NCBI GenBank assembly: GCA_009776445.1
Contig: WRNV01000008.1
Span: forward strand, 1 to 50,932
Direction: 5' to 3'
Origin: Oscillospiraceae bacterium
GTDB lineage: Bacteria; Bacillota; Clostridia; Oscillospirales; Oscillospiraceae
DNA: 50,932 nt
The notes below the pieces were generated by a model. That model searched no databases. It had not been told where the DNA came from and was given only the letters and a program-made list of their open reading frames with translations. Made by a program: the position numbers and the translations under genes. Positions 33,912-42,888 of this stretch are shown here, one piece after another; position 1 is the stretch's first letter, and each line of letters starts with the position of its first letter.

Positions 33912-34979
33912 CTAGCCATAAATGATCTTCACCACGTCGTTTACCAGCACATACACCATCAGCCCCATCAGAAGAACGAAAGTCGCCGCGTGTATGTATT
34001 TTTCGTACTTTGGATCCGGCCGCCGGCGGAGGATTTTTTGCGCTAGCCACGATATGAATACAAAAAGTATCCTGCCTCCGTCTAAAGCCGGGATCGGCAA
34101 CATATTCATCACTGCCAGATTCACCCCAATTAGCGCGACGAAACCGACAATGTTCGACACAGCCTCGCCCACTGTCCGCGACGCCTGACCTATATCATTC
34201 ATCGCATTTACAATGCCTACCGGGCCGGACAAGTCTTGTATGCCGGCGCTCCCTGTAATAAGTTGGGCGATGCTGACGCGGATGAGCCGGACGTAATTCA
34301 TTGCTGTATAGCATGAATATTTTAGCTTTTCAAAAGTTGTGGCTTCGATCTCATTTAACGTAATGCCGTACCTGAACACCTGCTCGCCGTCGACTGTATA
34401 CTCACGCTGCTCCAACGGATATCTGTCAAGTTTTATAGTATCCGCGCCTCGTCTTATAACAAGGTCGACTTCTTTGTCGTCTCTGCGCTCGGCAAGCCCC
34501 ATAAAGAGGATAAAATCATCGCGATAATATAATTTTTCGCCGTTTATCGACATTAGCGTATCGCCTATCATCAGCCCGTATTCACCCTGATTGGGGAACC
34601 CGTCAACAAGCTCGGTTATCGTCGTGTCGACGAAAGAATCAGCACTAAACGTCTGGGCGACGATGATAATGAACGCCACAATGAAATTCGCAGTTGCGCC
34701 AGCAGCCAGGATTACGACGCGCCGCCAACGTTTCTGCGCCGGGAACGCTCTGGGATCCTCCGTGTCGCCATCGTCTTCACCCATAGCGCAAAAACCTCCG
34801 AATGGAAGCGCTCGAAGTGTATACAGTGTCTCCTTGCCCTTTTTTTTCAGCAATTTCGGACCCATACCGATAGCAAATTCGTTTACACGGACACCCAGAA
34901 GCTTGGCGGCTGTAAAGTGCCCGGCTTCATGCACCGCTATGAGGGCACTAAAAGCTATTATTGCCATGAATATATACAT
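33912..34979 (-). CDS. rseP: Site-2 protease RseP (M50 family)
   Basis: Intramembrane zinc metalloprotease that cleaves anti-sigma factors and signal-peptide remnants (RasP in B. subtilis). The 355 residues contain the zinc motif HEAGH at 17-21 in the first helix, a PDZ domain (about 115-220), the second active-site motif NMLPIPALDGGRI (about 291-303, with the Asp ligand), and four membrane helices. An AAAGGTAG site precedes the ATG. It starts 6 bp after dxr. The usual ispG between rseP and polC is missing. Confidence 0.94.
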   Translation of the reverse strand: MYIFMAIIAFSALIAVHEAGHFTAAKLLGVRVNEFAIGMGPKLLKKKGKETLYTLRALPFGGFCAMGEDDGDTEDPRAFPAQKRWRRVVILAAGATANFIVAFIIIVAQTFSADSFVDTTITELVDGFPNQGEYGLMIGDTLMSINGEKLYYRDDFILFMGLAERRDDKEVDLVIRRGADTIKLDRYPLEQREYTVDGEQVFRYGITLNEIEATTFEKLKYSCYTAMNYVRLIRVSIAQLITGSAGIQDLSGPVGIVNAMNDIGQASRTVGEAVSNIVGFVALIGVNLAVMNMLPIPALDGGRILFVFISWLAQKILRRRPDPKYEKYIHAATFVLLMGLMVYVLVNDVVKIIYG

Positions 34980-34985
34980 TTGTAA

Positions 34986-36155
34986 CTACCTTTTATCCTT
35001 TCGAAATCCGTCGCCGTACCTGGTGTGGACAAACTCTTTTGCGTTTTCTACAACCGCGATTATTTCCTCAAGTGACGGGTTTCCAATATTTCCAAATTTA
35101 TCAAGCGCCTCGCAGATCGATTCGTATATGCCGTAAAAGCTCAGCTTCCTCGAAAGGAACAGCTCGACCGCCGCTTCGTCCGCGCCGTTTAGCGCCGCGC
35201 CAGCCGTGCCGCCCACGCTCGCGGCCTCTATCGCAACGTTAAGGCAAGGAAAAGCATCCATATCCGGTTGCTCGAATGTCAGTGTCGACAACCGCGTAAG
35301 ATCAAGTTGCTCTACAAGCGATGGTAGTCGATCCGGATAGGTGAGCGCGAACTGGATCGGTAAGCGCATATCGGGCAGGGAAAGCTGCGCTGTTATTGAA
35401 TTGTCTGCAAACTCTACCATCGAATGAACAATGCTCTCAGGGTGAACGACGACGCCTATCCTCTCCGGCATCACCGCAAAAAGATGCATAGCTTCAATTA
35501 TTTCAAGGCCTTTGTTCATCAGTGTCGCGGAATCGACAGTTGTTTTAACGCCCATACTCCAGTTAGGATGCCGTAAAGCCATTTCGGGTGATACGTTTTG
35601 GAGCTGTAAACGGCTCATGCCGCGAAAAGGGCCTCCGGACGCAGTGAGGATCAGCTTTTTGACGCCGAGCCGCGCTTCGGCTCGCAGGCACTGGAATATC
35701 GCGGAATGCTCAGAGTCAACAGGGATGACCTCGGCGCCATATTCACGCGCGCTGCTCATAATATAATCGCCGGCGCATACAAGGATTTCTTTATTGGCGA
35801 GCGCTATACGCCTACCCAGTTTGATCGCCGCGAACGTGGGGAGAAGCCCCGCCGTTCCGGCTGTCGCTACTACGACCGTCCCGGCGCCTTCGACTGTCGC
35901 CGTCTCGATCAGACCGTCCACCCCGGAAACTACGCGTATGTCCAGATCGCGAACGCGCAACCTGAAGTCTTGTGCCGCTGACTCGTCAAAAGCCGCCGCG
36001 ATGGCAGGACGGAACCTTCTAGCCTGCTCTTCCAGCAGCTTTGTATTTTTGCCCGCGCTTATTGCGAGTACGCGCAACCCCAGAAAATCGACCGCCTCAA
36101 GAGTCTGACGGCCGATGGAACCGGTTGAACCAAGCAAAGAAATGGCGCTTCGCAT
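34986..36155 (-). CDS. dxr: 1-deoxy-D-xylulose 5-phosphate reductoisomerase
   Basis: Second step of the MEP isoprenoid pathway, making methylerythritol phosphate with NADPH. The 389-residue protein starts with the nucleotide-binding LLGSTGSIGRQTLEAV (about 7-22). Active-site blocks are visible: IPVDSEHSAIFQCL, LTASGGPFRGM and HPNWSMGVKTTVDSATLMNKGLE (split over 193-215). It is six bases apart from both cdsA and rseP, so it is in one operon with them. Confidence 0.96.
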   Translation of the reverse strand: MRSAISLLGSTGSIGRQTLEAVDFLGLRVLAISAGKNTKLLEEQARRFRPAIAAAFDESAAQDFRLRVRDLDIRVVSGVDGLIETATVEGAGTVVVATAGTAGLLPTFAAIKLGRRIALANKEILVCAGDYIMSSAREYGAEVIPVDSEHSAIFQCLRAEARLGVKKLILTASGGPFRGMSRLQLQNVSPEMALRHPNWSMGVKTTVDSATLMNKGLEIIEAMHLFAVMPERIGVVVHPESIVHSMVEFADNSITAQLSLPDMRLPIQFALTYPDRLPSLVEQLDLTRLSTLTFEQPDMDAFPCLNVAIEAASVGGTAGAALNGADEAAVELFLSRKLSFYGIYESICEALDKFGNIGNPSLEEIIAVVENAKEFVHTRYGDGFRKDKR

Positions 36156-36161
36156 AATGCC

Positions 36162-36992
36162 TTACCCTCTTATCACAATTGCGGGCATAACCAACGTCAG
36201 TAGGTATATAGCGGGCGCGGTGAAAACCATACTGTCAAACCTGTCAAGCATCCCGCCGTGACCAGGCAATAAGCGCCCGTAGTCTTTAATATTATACTCG
36301 CGCTTTACGAGCGAGAAAGCGAGGTCGCCAAGCTCTGTGAACGCGCCCCCGACCAAGCCATATAGGATAAACGCCCAGAATATGACGCCATGGAACGTAG
36401 TAAAGACGAGAATGACCCCATATACGACCATCGAAACGACGCCCGCAGCCAGCCCGCCAATGAAGCCTTCAACAGTCTTTTTGGGACTTATGAGTGGGAA
36501 AGCCCTGCGTTTACCAAGAAACTTTCCGACAAAATAAGCGCCCGCGTCGGTTATAAACGCAGAAATCACCGGCAGCAGAACGAAAAGCCGGCCTTCGGGC
36601 ATCGTCTTAAGAGCAACCAGGCTTGAGAGCATCAACGGGATAAGCGCGCCTCCGAACAACGAAATTACGATCCGGACAAAAGGTATCTGCTTTTTTGACC
36701 TGAAAACTATGATGGACTCAATAAATAAAAGGCTCATAAGCACTAAAACAACAGCTTGGAAAACCAAGTCGCCAACATCGAAGTAAGTCCCAATAGGGAT
36801 AAGCGTAGCGGAGAAAGTGGAGTAAACGCAGATCCGTGTGTTCCCGTCGCCCATGATCGAGTTGTATAACTCGTACGCACAAATAGCGCACACTATTGAG
36901 ACGAGCGCCGCAAAAATATATGAAGGAAGGAAAAAAAGGATGATAAAAAGAAATGGTATACAAACTGCCGCTACAATTATCCTTTCCTTCAT
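36162..36992 (-). CDS. cdsA: Phosphatidate cytidylyltransferase CdsA
   Basis: Membrane enzyme making CDP-diacylglycerol from phosphatidate and CTP, the precursor of the PgsA substrate in this window. The 276 residues hold about eight hydrophobic helices and the C-terminal family signature (SLVKREYNIKDYGRLLPGHG followed by GMLDRFDSMVFTAP). It follows frr by 29 bp. In most Firmicutes uppS sits between frr and cdsA; here it does not. Confidence 0.94.
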   Translation of the reverse strand: MKERIIVAAVCIPFLFIILFFLPSYIFAALVSIVCAICAYELYNSIMGDGNTRICVYSTFSATLIPIGTYFDVGDLVFQAVVLVLMSLLFIESIIVFRSKKQIPFVRIVISLFGGALIPLMLSSLVALKTMPEGRLFVLLPVISAFITDAGAYFVGKFLGKRRAFPLISPKKTVEGFIGGLAAGVVSMVVYGVILVFTTFHGVIFWAFILYGLVGGAFTELGDLAFSLVKREYNIKDYGRLLPGHGGMLDRFDSMVFTAPAIYLLTLVMPAIVIRG

Positions 36993-37021
36993 TTCATAAA
37001 CTCCACTTTCTCAGCCGGTTG

Positions 37022-37567
37022 CTAAATTTCCTTGATCTCGCTTTCTTTTTTCCTCGCGACTTTGTCTATTTCTTTGATATAATCGTCCGTCAGCTTTTGC
37101 AGGTCTTTTTCGGTATCGGCTAAATCGTCTTCGGTGATTTCCGATTTTTTCTTTTGCACTTTGAATTTCTCGACAGCGTCGCGCCTGATGTTTCTAATGG
37201 AAACTTTTGATTCCTCAGCGAACTTATTAACTTGCTTAATGAGTTCTTTTCGCCGTTCCTCGGTTGGCTGAGGGAATACAAGCCGTAGAAATCGACCGTC
37301 ATTTTGCGGGTTGATGCCTAATTCGGAGGTAAGTATGGCTTTCTCAATACTCTTTAGGCTGGACGCGTCCCAAGGCTGGATCAAAAGCGTTCTGGGGTCT
37401 GGGGTGGAAACGGAGGCGATCTGGTTGATAGGGGTCGGCGCGCCGTAATAGTCGACGCGTATCTGCTCAAGGACGGAGGGGTTGGCCCGCCCGGCGCGAA
37501 TGGTTGAATATTGGCTTTGAAGAACCTCGATTGTCTTTTTCATTTTGCCTTCATATTCGTCGTACAC
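37022..37567 (-). CDS. frr: Ribosome recycling factor
   Basis: Releases ribosomes from mRNA after termination together with EF-G. The 181 residues have the family pattern: KMKKTIEVLQSQYSTIRAGRA (helix 1), PINQIASVSTPDPRTLLIQPWD (domain II), and the two long C-terminal helices with EERRKELIKQVNKFAEESKV and RNIRRDAVEKFK. The GTG at 37567 was chosen because a GGAGG lies 7 nt upstream; a TTG at 37585 would place the ribosome site inside the gene. pyrH is 81 bp upstream, the conserved order. Confidence 0.95.
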   Translation of the reverse strand: MYDEYEGKMKKTIEVLQSQYSTIRAGRANPSVLEQIRVDYYGAPTPINQIASVSTPDPRTLLIQPWDASSLKSIEKAILTSELGINPQNDGRFLRLVFPQPTEERRKELIKQVNKFAEESKVSIRNIRRDAVEKFKVQKKKSEITEDDLADTEKDLQKLTDDYIKEIDKVARKKESEIKEI

Positions 37568-37648
37568 AAAAAAACCTCCAATCAAAATATATTTTACAAA
37601 TTTGATATGTAAGCGGTGTATGGGCGGAACCCACCTTAGTATGGCCGG

Positions 37649-38368
37649 CTAGCCGACGCGCGTCCCGATCTTTTCGCCCAGTACGGCGCGCACGATGTTT
37701 TCAGGGTCATGCAGGGCAAAAAGAAGAACAGGGATATCGTTGTCCATCGACAGGGAAGTCGCGGTCGAATCCATTACCATGAGGTGTTGGGAAAGCATGT
37801 CGCTGTATGATATCGAATCGAGCTTTTTGGCGGTCGGATCGAGCTTCGGATCCGCCGTATATATTCCATCGACGTTTTTAGCCAGCAAAATCACTTCGGC
37901 GCCGATCTCGGCAGCCCTCAGAACAGCGGCGGTGTCAGTTGAAAAATAGGGATGCCCAGTCCCGCAGCCGAAAATAACGACTCGTCCTTTCTTTAGATGC
38001 ATGTCCGCCCGTAAACGGATGTACGGCTCGGCGACAGCCGAAATCGAGAGCGCCGTCTGGACACGGACGGGGACGTTGATTTGCTCAAGTACGTCAGCCA
38101 GGGCAAGGCAGTTCATAACGGTTGCCATCATACCCATATGGTCGGCGCGTGTTCGCTCTATCTTGCCTTCGCCGTCTTTGACGCCACGCCAGAAATTTCC
38201 CCCGCCTAATACGATTCCAATTTCCACGCCAATATCTACGCATTTTTTTATCGAGTCGCAAACGTTTCTCATTACGCTAAAGTCGAGACCTGTCCTCTTT
38301 TCACCAGCAAGCGCCTCGCCGCTGATTTTAAGCAACACCCTTTTATATTTGGGATCCTTCCCTGACAT
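37649..38368 (-). CDS. pyrH: UMP kinase PyrH
   Basis: Hexameric bacterial UMP kinase of the amino-acid-kinase fold, making UDP. The 239 residues show [14 protein letters not shown] (about 10-23), [13 protein letters not shown] (about 50-62), [16 protein letters not shown], and the [20 protein letters not shown] loop. The ATG at 38368 was chosen because AGGGGTG lies upstream and homologues start there; upstream in-frame codons up to 38416 are unlike the family. It is the first gene of the minus operon, without the rpsB-tsf genes that often precede it. Confidence 0.95.
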   Translation of the reverse strand: MSGKDPKYKRVLLKISGEALAGEKRTGLDFSVMRNVCDSIKKCVDIGVEIGIVLGGGNFWRGVKDGEGKIERTRADHMGMMATVMNCLALADVLEQINVPVRVQTALSISAVAEPYIRLRADMHLKKGRVVIFGCGTGHPYFSTDTAAVLRAAEIGAEVILLAKNVDGIYTADPKLDPTAKKLDSISYSDMLSQHLMVMDSTATSLSMDNDIPVLLFALHDPENIVRAVLGEKIGTRVG

Positions 38369-38404
38369 ATAAACACCCCTAGCATATTTTTTTGGACACC
38401 CAGC

Positions 38405-38433
38405 AGTATAATACATTTCGCACGAAATTGGAA
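38405..38433 (-). promoter_or_regulatory. Probable promoter of the pyrH operon with an internal dyad
   Basis: Minus strand TTCCAA (38428-38433), 17-bp spacer, TATACT (38405-38410). The spacer holds a perfect inverted repeat ATTTCG-N2-CGAAAT (38415-38428), a possible operator. Confidence 0.45.
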
Positions 38434-38464
38434 GAGAAAAATATTGTCACCCATAGAACAATTG

Positions 38465-38526
38465 TAGTTGACAAATGGAACGCAATATGCAAAAATAGTT
38501 GACAAGAAGTGAAAGCTAAGTAAAAT
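38465..38526 (+). promoter_or_regulatory. Probable birA promoter with a duplicated TAGTTGACAA box
   Basis: TTGACA (38499-38504), 16-bp spacer, TAAAAT (38521-38526). The 10-mer TAGTTGACAA occurs twice, 31 bp apart (38465-38474 and 38496-38505), the second forming the -35 region. It does not look like the usual inverted BirA operator. Confidence 0.45.
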
Positions 38527-38548
38527 CGGTTCCTATGAGGTGATTACT

Positions 38549-39535
38549 GTGTCTGAAAGCGTAAAAGCCAAATTGCTAAAAGCGCTTATCGAAAGCGGCG
38601 GGAAACACATGTCCGGCGCGTTATTGGCGAGAGAACTGTCAATCAGCCGCAACGCCATATGGAAAGCGGCGGAATCATTGCGACGGGAAGGATATAGCAT
38701 TTCCGCAGCGACAAAAAAAGGATACCGCCTTGACAACTCAAGCGGTAGCCTTTCAGAAGCTGGTATAACAGGTTATATTAAAACAACTGGAGTATTTACC
38801 GTTGAGACGCGCAAATCTGTAACCTCGACAAACACAATCCTTCGGGAAATGGCAGCAAAAGGGGCGCGTGAAGGTTACGTTCTTGCAGCGGAAGAGCAGA
38901 CTGCCGGACGGGGACGGCAAGGCAGGGAATTCTATTCGCCGCCGGGCTGTGGAGCATATTTCAGTGCGCTTTTGCGCCCCCGATTAAAAGCGGGAGACGC
39001 TTCTCTCGTAACGTCAGCCGCTGCCGTTGCCGCAGCGCGGGCAATCGAGGAGATAACCGGCGTTAGCGTAGGGATAAAGTGGGTCAACGATCTTTATTAC
39101 AAAGACAAAAAAGTTTGTGGGATTCTGACCGAAGCGAATTTTGACATGGAGAGCGGCTTGGCGGACAGCATCGTTATTGGAATTGGGATAAATATCACAA
39201 GACCTAAAAATGGGTTTGGGGCAGCATTGGACGATGTCGCTATCTCGCTGACCGAAGAAACTGAAGGAAAAGAAAACACGCAATGTCGGATTATCGCGGC
39301 TACGCTTGACAATTTCTGGAAATATTACAAAAATCTCCAGCTACGCGAATTTTTGCGTGAATACAGGCAGCGTTCGACAGTGCTTGGACGTGAGATATAC
39401 ATTTTGTCTGGTAAAGAAAAAAAAATCGCCAGCGCCATATCGATCGACGATGAATGTAGGCTGGTAGCGCGCTACGAAAACGGCGAGATAGTAACGCTCA
39501 ACTCAGGGGAAGTGAGGGTCAGGAGCAGTCAATAG
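38549..39535 (+). CDS. birA: Bifunctional biotin-[acetyl-CoA-carboxylase] ligase / repressor BirA
   Basis: Attaches biotin to carrier lysines such as that of pyruvate carboxylase; the class II form also represses biotin genes. The 328 residues start with a winged-helix domain (about 1-65, with GALLARELSISRNAIWKAAESLRREGYSI), so this is the DNA-binding type. The ligase domain has GRGRQGREFYSPPGCGAYFS (biotin/ATP loop, about 115-135) and IKWVNDLYYKDKKVCGILTE, and ends in an SH3-like domain. The GTG at 38549 follows a GAGGTG site by 6 nt. bioY lies 87 bp downstream. Confidence 0.95.
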   Translation: MSESVKAKLLKALIESGGKHMSGALLARELSISRNAIWKAAESLRREGYSISAATKKGYRLDNSSGSLSEAGITGYIKTTGVFTVETRKSVTSTNTILREMAAKGAREGYVLAAEEQTAGRGRQGREFYSPPGCGAYFSALLRPRLKAGDASLVTSAAAVAAARAIEEITGVSVGIKWVNDLYYKDKKVCGILTEANFDMESGLADSIVIGIGINITRPKNGFGAALDDVAISLTEETEGKENTQCRIIAATLDNFWKYYKNLQLREFLREYRQRSTVLGREIYILSGKEKKIASAISIDDECRLVARYENGEIVTLNSGEVRVRSSQ

Positions 39536-39622
39536 TACATAATGAATTATCTGACTCCTGACTCCTGAATTCTGGCACCGCACTTTAGCTGTGGGAAAAG
39601 CCCACTTTAGGAGATGTGCAAG
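39536..39622 (+). other. birA-bioY spacer with simple repeat and a small hairpin
   Basis: Holds the duplication TGACTCCTGACTCCTGA (39552-39568) and a 5-bp hairpin GTGGG-AAAAG-CCCAC (39591-39605) that ends 3 nt before the TAGGAG ribosome site of bioY. No BirA-type operator is visible. Confidence 0.45.
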
Positions 39623-40183
39623 ATGAAATTGAACAAAATAGCATTCCCCATCAGGGATATGGCGGCGACGGCTATGCTGACCGCGATGATAAGCGTTGTA
39701 GCGCCGTTTTCGATCATGATCGGCCCGGTACCGCTGACATTTGCTACACTGATGGTTTATTTGACAGTTGGGACGTTGGGCTGGAAATACGGAACGCTAT
39801 CTGTCGTGGTGTACATACTGCTGGGGGCGGTTGGACTACCTGTATTCTCTAACTTTGAAGGCGGATTTCATAAAATCGCCGGCGTTACTGGTGGATACAT
39901 AGTGGGATACATCCCATGCGCTCTCGCGACTGGGCTTATTGCAAAAGCCTTTAAAAATAAAATCCAGGCGTATATTTGCGGCATGTTAATAGGGACCGCA
40001 TTGCTGTATACTTGCGGTACGGCATGGTTCATGCTTCAGACCGGTAACACACTTCCCGCGTCGCTGGCGCTTTGCGTAACACCATTTTTAATCGGGGACG
40101 CAATAAAAATCATAATTGCTTGCGTAATAGCGCCTCGCTTAGAAACCGCCGTCAAGCGCCGGTCACCGACTGGATCGCCTTAG
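39623..40183 (+). CDS. bioY: Biotin transporter BioY (ECF S component)
   Basis: Membrane substrate-binding subunit of the biotin ECF transporter; it needs the shared EcfA/EcfT units, which are not in this window. The 186 residues have six hydrophobic helices and the family pattern FSIMIGPVPLTFATLMVYLTV with the glycine-rich GLPVFSNFEGGFHKIAGVTGGYIVGYIP. The ATG at 39623 is placed 9 nt after TAGGAG; an in-frame ATG at 39614 is too close to it. The 3' end overlaps the convergent gene at 40152 by 32 bp. Confidence 0.94.
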   Translation: MKLNKIAFPIRDMAATAMLTAMISVVAPFSIMIGPVPLTFATLMVYLTVGTLGWKYGTLSVVVYILLGAVGLPVFSNFEGGFHKIAGVTGGYIVGYIPCALATGLIAKAFKNKIQAYICGMLIGTALLYTCGTAWFMLQTGNTLPASLALCVTPFLIGDAIKIIIACVIAPRLETAVKRRSPTGSP

Positions 40184-41675
40184 GCAGCATAGCTATTATA
40201 TCGCTTGCCGTTACGGAATACTCGCCATATTCAGCGGCGCACATATCGCCCGCGAGTCCATGGAGATATACTGCTGTATAAACCGCGTCTTCAATCGGGA
40301 ATTTTTGCCCGACAAGCGACGCTATCATACCAGAAAGGACATCGCCTGCGCCGCCTTTAGCCATCGCGGGGTTGCCGGAAGTGTTGATAAACGCGGCGCC
40401 ATCGGGCAGCGCGGTTATTGTGCTATGACCTTTCAGAACAAGGATGCATCTGTGTTTCATCGCGAACATGCGCGCTTCGCGGAGCCGGTCGCCACACCCG
40501 AGATTACCGCCAAGCCGGGCAAATTCGCCACCGTGTGGCGTAAGCACCAGTTGACCTGCTGCCTGGTCAAGAACTTCAATATGCCCGGATATCGCGTTTA
40601 TGCCGTCAGCATCCAATATGATCGGCGTCTTGACTATCCGTATAGCGGACAGCACCATCTCTGTTATATCCAGCGAACAACCGAGCCCGGGGCCGATAAG
40701 GCATACATCGCATTCGTCGGCGCGGCGCAATATTTCGCCGGAAGCATTGGCCGAAAGGCGCCCATGTTTATCGTCAGGCAGGCCAAACGGCATCTCCTCG
40801 TCGAGTTTCGTCGCAAGAATGTCGTATATGGTTTTTGGAGCACCCAAAAACACAAGTCCCGCGCCCATCCTCGACGCTGCGCGAGCGGACAGCGCGGGCG
40901 CCCCTGTATATCCGACGCTCCCCGCGACGATAAGGCAGCGCCCATAATTGCCCTTATGCGTATCCGGCCGCCTATGCGGCAGACTGACGTCGTCCCGGGT
41001 CACAGCATGGACATAAGACACCGCGCCTTCGACGATTTCAGGCGGGATGCCTATTTCGCGAACGCGAATCTCGCCACATTGAATGCAGCCTGGTTCAATA
41101 AAATGGCCTTGCTTGGCTAGTGAAAAAGTAACAGTCGTATCAGCTTTGACAGCCCCACCCATGATCGTGCCAGTATCAGCGTTGACGCCGCTCGGCATAT
41201 CGGCGGCGACCACATACGTACCGGAAGCATTGATAAGCTCCGACGCGCGCAAAGCGTCCCCTTGTAAATCAGAGTTTAGGCCGATACCTGTTATTGCGTC
41301 GATAATTACTCCGCAAATGCCAAGGTATTCTTCGAGATCGGCTGAATCGGAAAAAGGCTCCAAGGAACCGTCGAGCGAGTCGAACAGTCTAAGCATTTGC
41401 TTTGAGCCAGAAGTTAGGTTTTCTTCATTTCCAATGAGAAAAGCGCGGACAGGGACGCCTTTATCTTTGAGGTAAGCTGCTGCGCCGATACCATCTCCGC
41501 CATTGTTGCCCGTTCCGCAAAATACGGCGGCGCAGCTATCTAACGACAAATGTTCCATTGCGGCTTCAGCAATGTGTTTGGCGGCGTTAGACATCAATAC
41601 GGTCCCAGCAATGCCTAAATCTTCAATAGCATATTTATCCATCTCGCGCATTTGTGTGGAGTTAGTGAGTTTCAT
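40152..41675 (-). CDS. nnr: Bifunctional NAD(P)H-hydrate epimerase / ADP-dependent NAD(P)H-hydrate dehydratase
   Basis: Repairs NAD(P)H damaged by hydration. The 507 residues join the epimerase domain (NnrE/YjeF_N, 1-210, with GTGNNGGDGIGAAAYL at about 54-69 and DAITGIGLNSDL) to the dehydratase domain (NnrD/carbohydrate-kinase-like, about 225-505, with GNYGRCLIVAGSVGYTGA, DADGINAISGH and the nucleotide loop NPAMAKGGAGDVLSGMI). The gene has a strong promoter of its own. It converges on bioY and shares its last 32 bp with that gene on the opposite strand. Confidence 0.95.
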   Translation of the reverse strand: MKLTNSTQMREMDKYAIEDLGIAGTVLMSNAAKHIAEAAMEHLSLDSCAAVFCGTGNNGGDGIGAAAYLKDKGVPVRAFLIGNEENLTSGSKQMLRLFDSLDGSLEPFSDSADLEEYLGICGVIIDAITGIGLNSDLQGDALRASELINASGTYVVAADMPSGVNADTGTIMGGAVKADTTVTFSLAKQGHFIEPGCIQCGEIRVREIGIPPEIVEGAVSYVHAVTRDDVSLPHRRPDTHKGNYGRCLIVAGSVGYTGAPALSARAASRMGAGLVFLGAPKTIYDILATKLDEEMPFGLPDDKHGRLSANASGEILRRADECDVCLIGPGLGCSLDITEMVLSAIRIVKTPIILDADGINAISGHIEVLDQAAGQLVLTPHGGEFARLGGNLGCGDRLREARMFAMKHRCILVLKGHSTITALPDGAAFINTSGNPAMAKGGAGDVLSGMIASLVGQKFPIEDAVYTAVYLHGLAGDMCAAEYGEYSVTASDIIAMLPKAIQSVTGA

Positions 41676-41719
41676 AGAAAACCAACCCTTTCATATCTTG
41701 TGGAACTGACCCTTATTCC

Positions 41720-41748
41720 ATTATATTTCACTGCGTATCATTCGTCAA
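41720..41748 (-). promoter_or_regulatory. Strong promoter of nnr
   Basis: Minus strand TTGACG (41743-41748), 17-bp spacer, perfect TATAAT (41720-41725), 45 bp before the ATG. The divergent pheS has no equally clear promoter, and no T-box element is visible in its short leader. Confidence 0.65.
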
Positions 41749-41840
41749 ACTAATTGCGTAAATAATAGCAAAGAGTGTTGCAATACAGGGTGAAATGTGC
41801 TAACGTGGGTTTCCACAACTCAATCTACGGAGGAGATCGT

Positions 41841-42866
41841 ATGAAAGAAAGACTTGAACAGCTTAAGGAAGAAGCCATAAGCGCGCTAAATACAGTTACA
41901 AGCGGGCAAATGCTCGAATTACTCCGGGTAAAATACCTTGGCAAGAAAGGCGAGCTAACTGCTATTCTAAAACAAATGGGATCGCTGCCCGCTGAACAAA
42001 GACCTACCGTAGGACAGATCGCTAACCGCGTACGCACCATCATAGACGAAGCGATAGCAAAGAAATCGTCGGAATTAGAAGAAATGAGCATGGCCAATAG
42101 GCTCGAATCCGAAGCTTTGGATGTCACCATTCCGGGTGGAGAATTCCAGTTTGGCCACCGCCACCCGATGACGATAGTGCTTGATGAAGCGAAAGATATA
42201 TTCATTGGAATGGGGTTCGACATCGCTGAAGGCCCGGAAGTAGAACTGTCATACTACGATTTCGACAAATTAAATATACCCATCACACACCCAGCTCGTG
42301 AATGGACGGATACGTTCTACACCACGCAAGACGAGTCGGTACACCTGCGCTGCCAGACGTCGCCCGTTCAGGTTCGCGTCATGGAAAAGAAAAGGCCGCC
42401 GATACGCGTAATATCGCCGGGACGAGTCTATCGAAAAGACGAAGTCGACGCCTCGCACTCTCCGATGTTTCACCAGATAGAAGGGTTAGTCGTAGACAGG
42501 GGCGTGACGATGGGCGACCTGAAAGGAACGCTGAACCTACTCGTATCGAGACTTTACGGTGAGAACACAAAAACACGCTTCCGCCCCCACCATTTCCCGT
42601 TTACAGAACCGTCATGCGAAGTGGACGTGCAGTGCGTCGTCTGCGGCGGAAGCGGATGCCGCACTTGTAAGCAAAGCGGATGGATAGAACTGCTCGGCGC
42701 GGGCGTCGTTCATCCTAAAGTGCTTGCCGGCTGCGGGATAGACCCGGACGAGTATTCAGGGTTCGCGTTTGGAATTGGGCTCGAACGCATGACGATGCTC
42801 CGTTATGGAATAGACGATATGCGTCTGCTCTTCGAAAATGATATGAGATTCCTAAACCAGTTTTAA
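41841..42866 (+). CDS. pheS: Phenylalanyl-tRNA synthetase alpha subunit
   Basis: Catalytic subunit of the alpha2-beta2 enzyme. The 341 residues have the N-terminal coiled coil (1-85), FQFGHRHPMTIVLDE (motif region), FDIAEGPEVELSYYDFDKLNIP, HPAREWTDTFY, the class II motif 2 around RVISPGRVYRKDEVDASHSPMFHQIEG, and motif 3 GFAFGIGLERMTMLRYGIDDMR. The ATG at 41841 has CGGAGGAG 6-8 nt upstream; the open frame extends upstream to 41775 but that part is not family-like. pheT follows after 22 bp. Confidence 0.97.
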   Translation: MKERLEQLKEEAISALNTVTSGQMLELLRVKYLGKKGELTAILKQMGSLPAEQRPTVGQIANRVRTIIDEAIAKKSSELEEMSMANRLESEALDVTIPGGEFQFGHRHPMTIVLDEAKDIFIGMGFDIAEGPEVELSYYDFDKLNIPITHPAREWTDTFYTTQDESVHLRCQTSPVQVRVMEKKRPPIRVISPGRVYRKDEVDASHSPMFHQIEGLVVDRGVTMGDLKGTLNLLVSRLYGENTKTRFRPHHFPFTEPSCEVDVQCVVCGGSGCRTCKQSGWIELLGAGVVHPKVLAGCGIDPDEYSGFAFGIGLERMTMLRYGIDDMRLLFENDMRFLNQF

Positions 42867-42888
42867 TAGTGAAAGGAACAGACATATA

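Noticed and set aside
40260..41120. Long plus-strand open frame (286 codons) opposite nnr
   Set aside because: It is a shadow of the well-supported nnr gene on the minus strand; its product is Arg/His-rich and unlike any family.
41676..41840. T-box leader for pheS-pheT
   Set aside because: The leader is too short and has no TGGNACCGCG-type T-box sequence or terminator hairpin.
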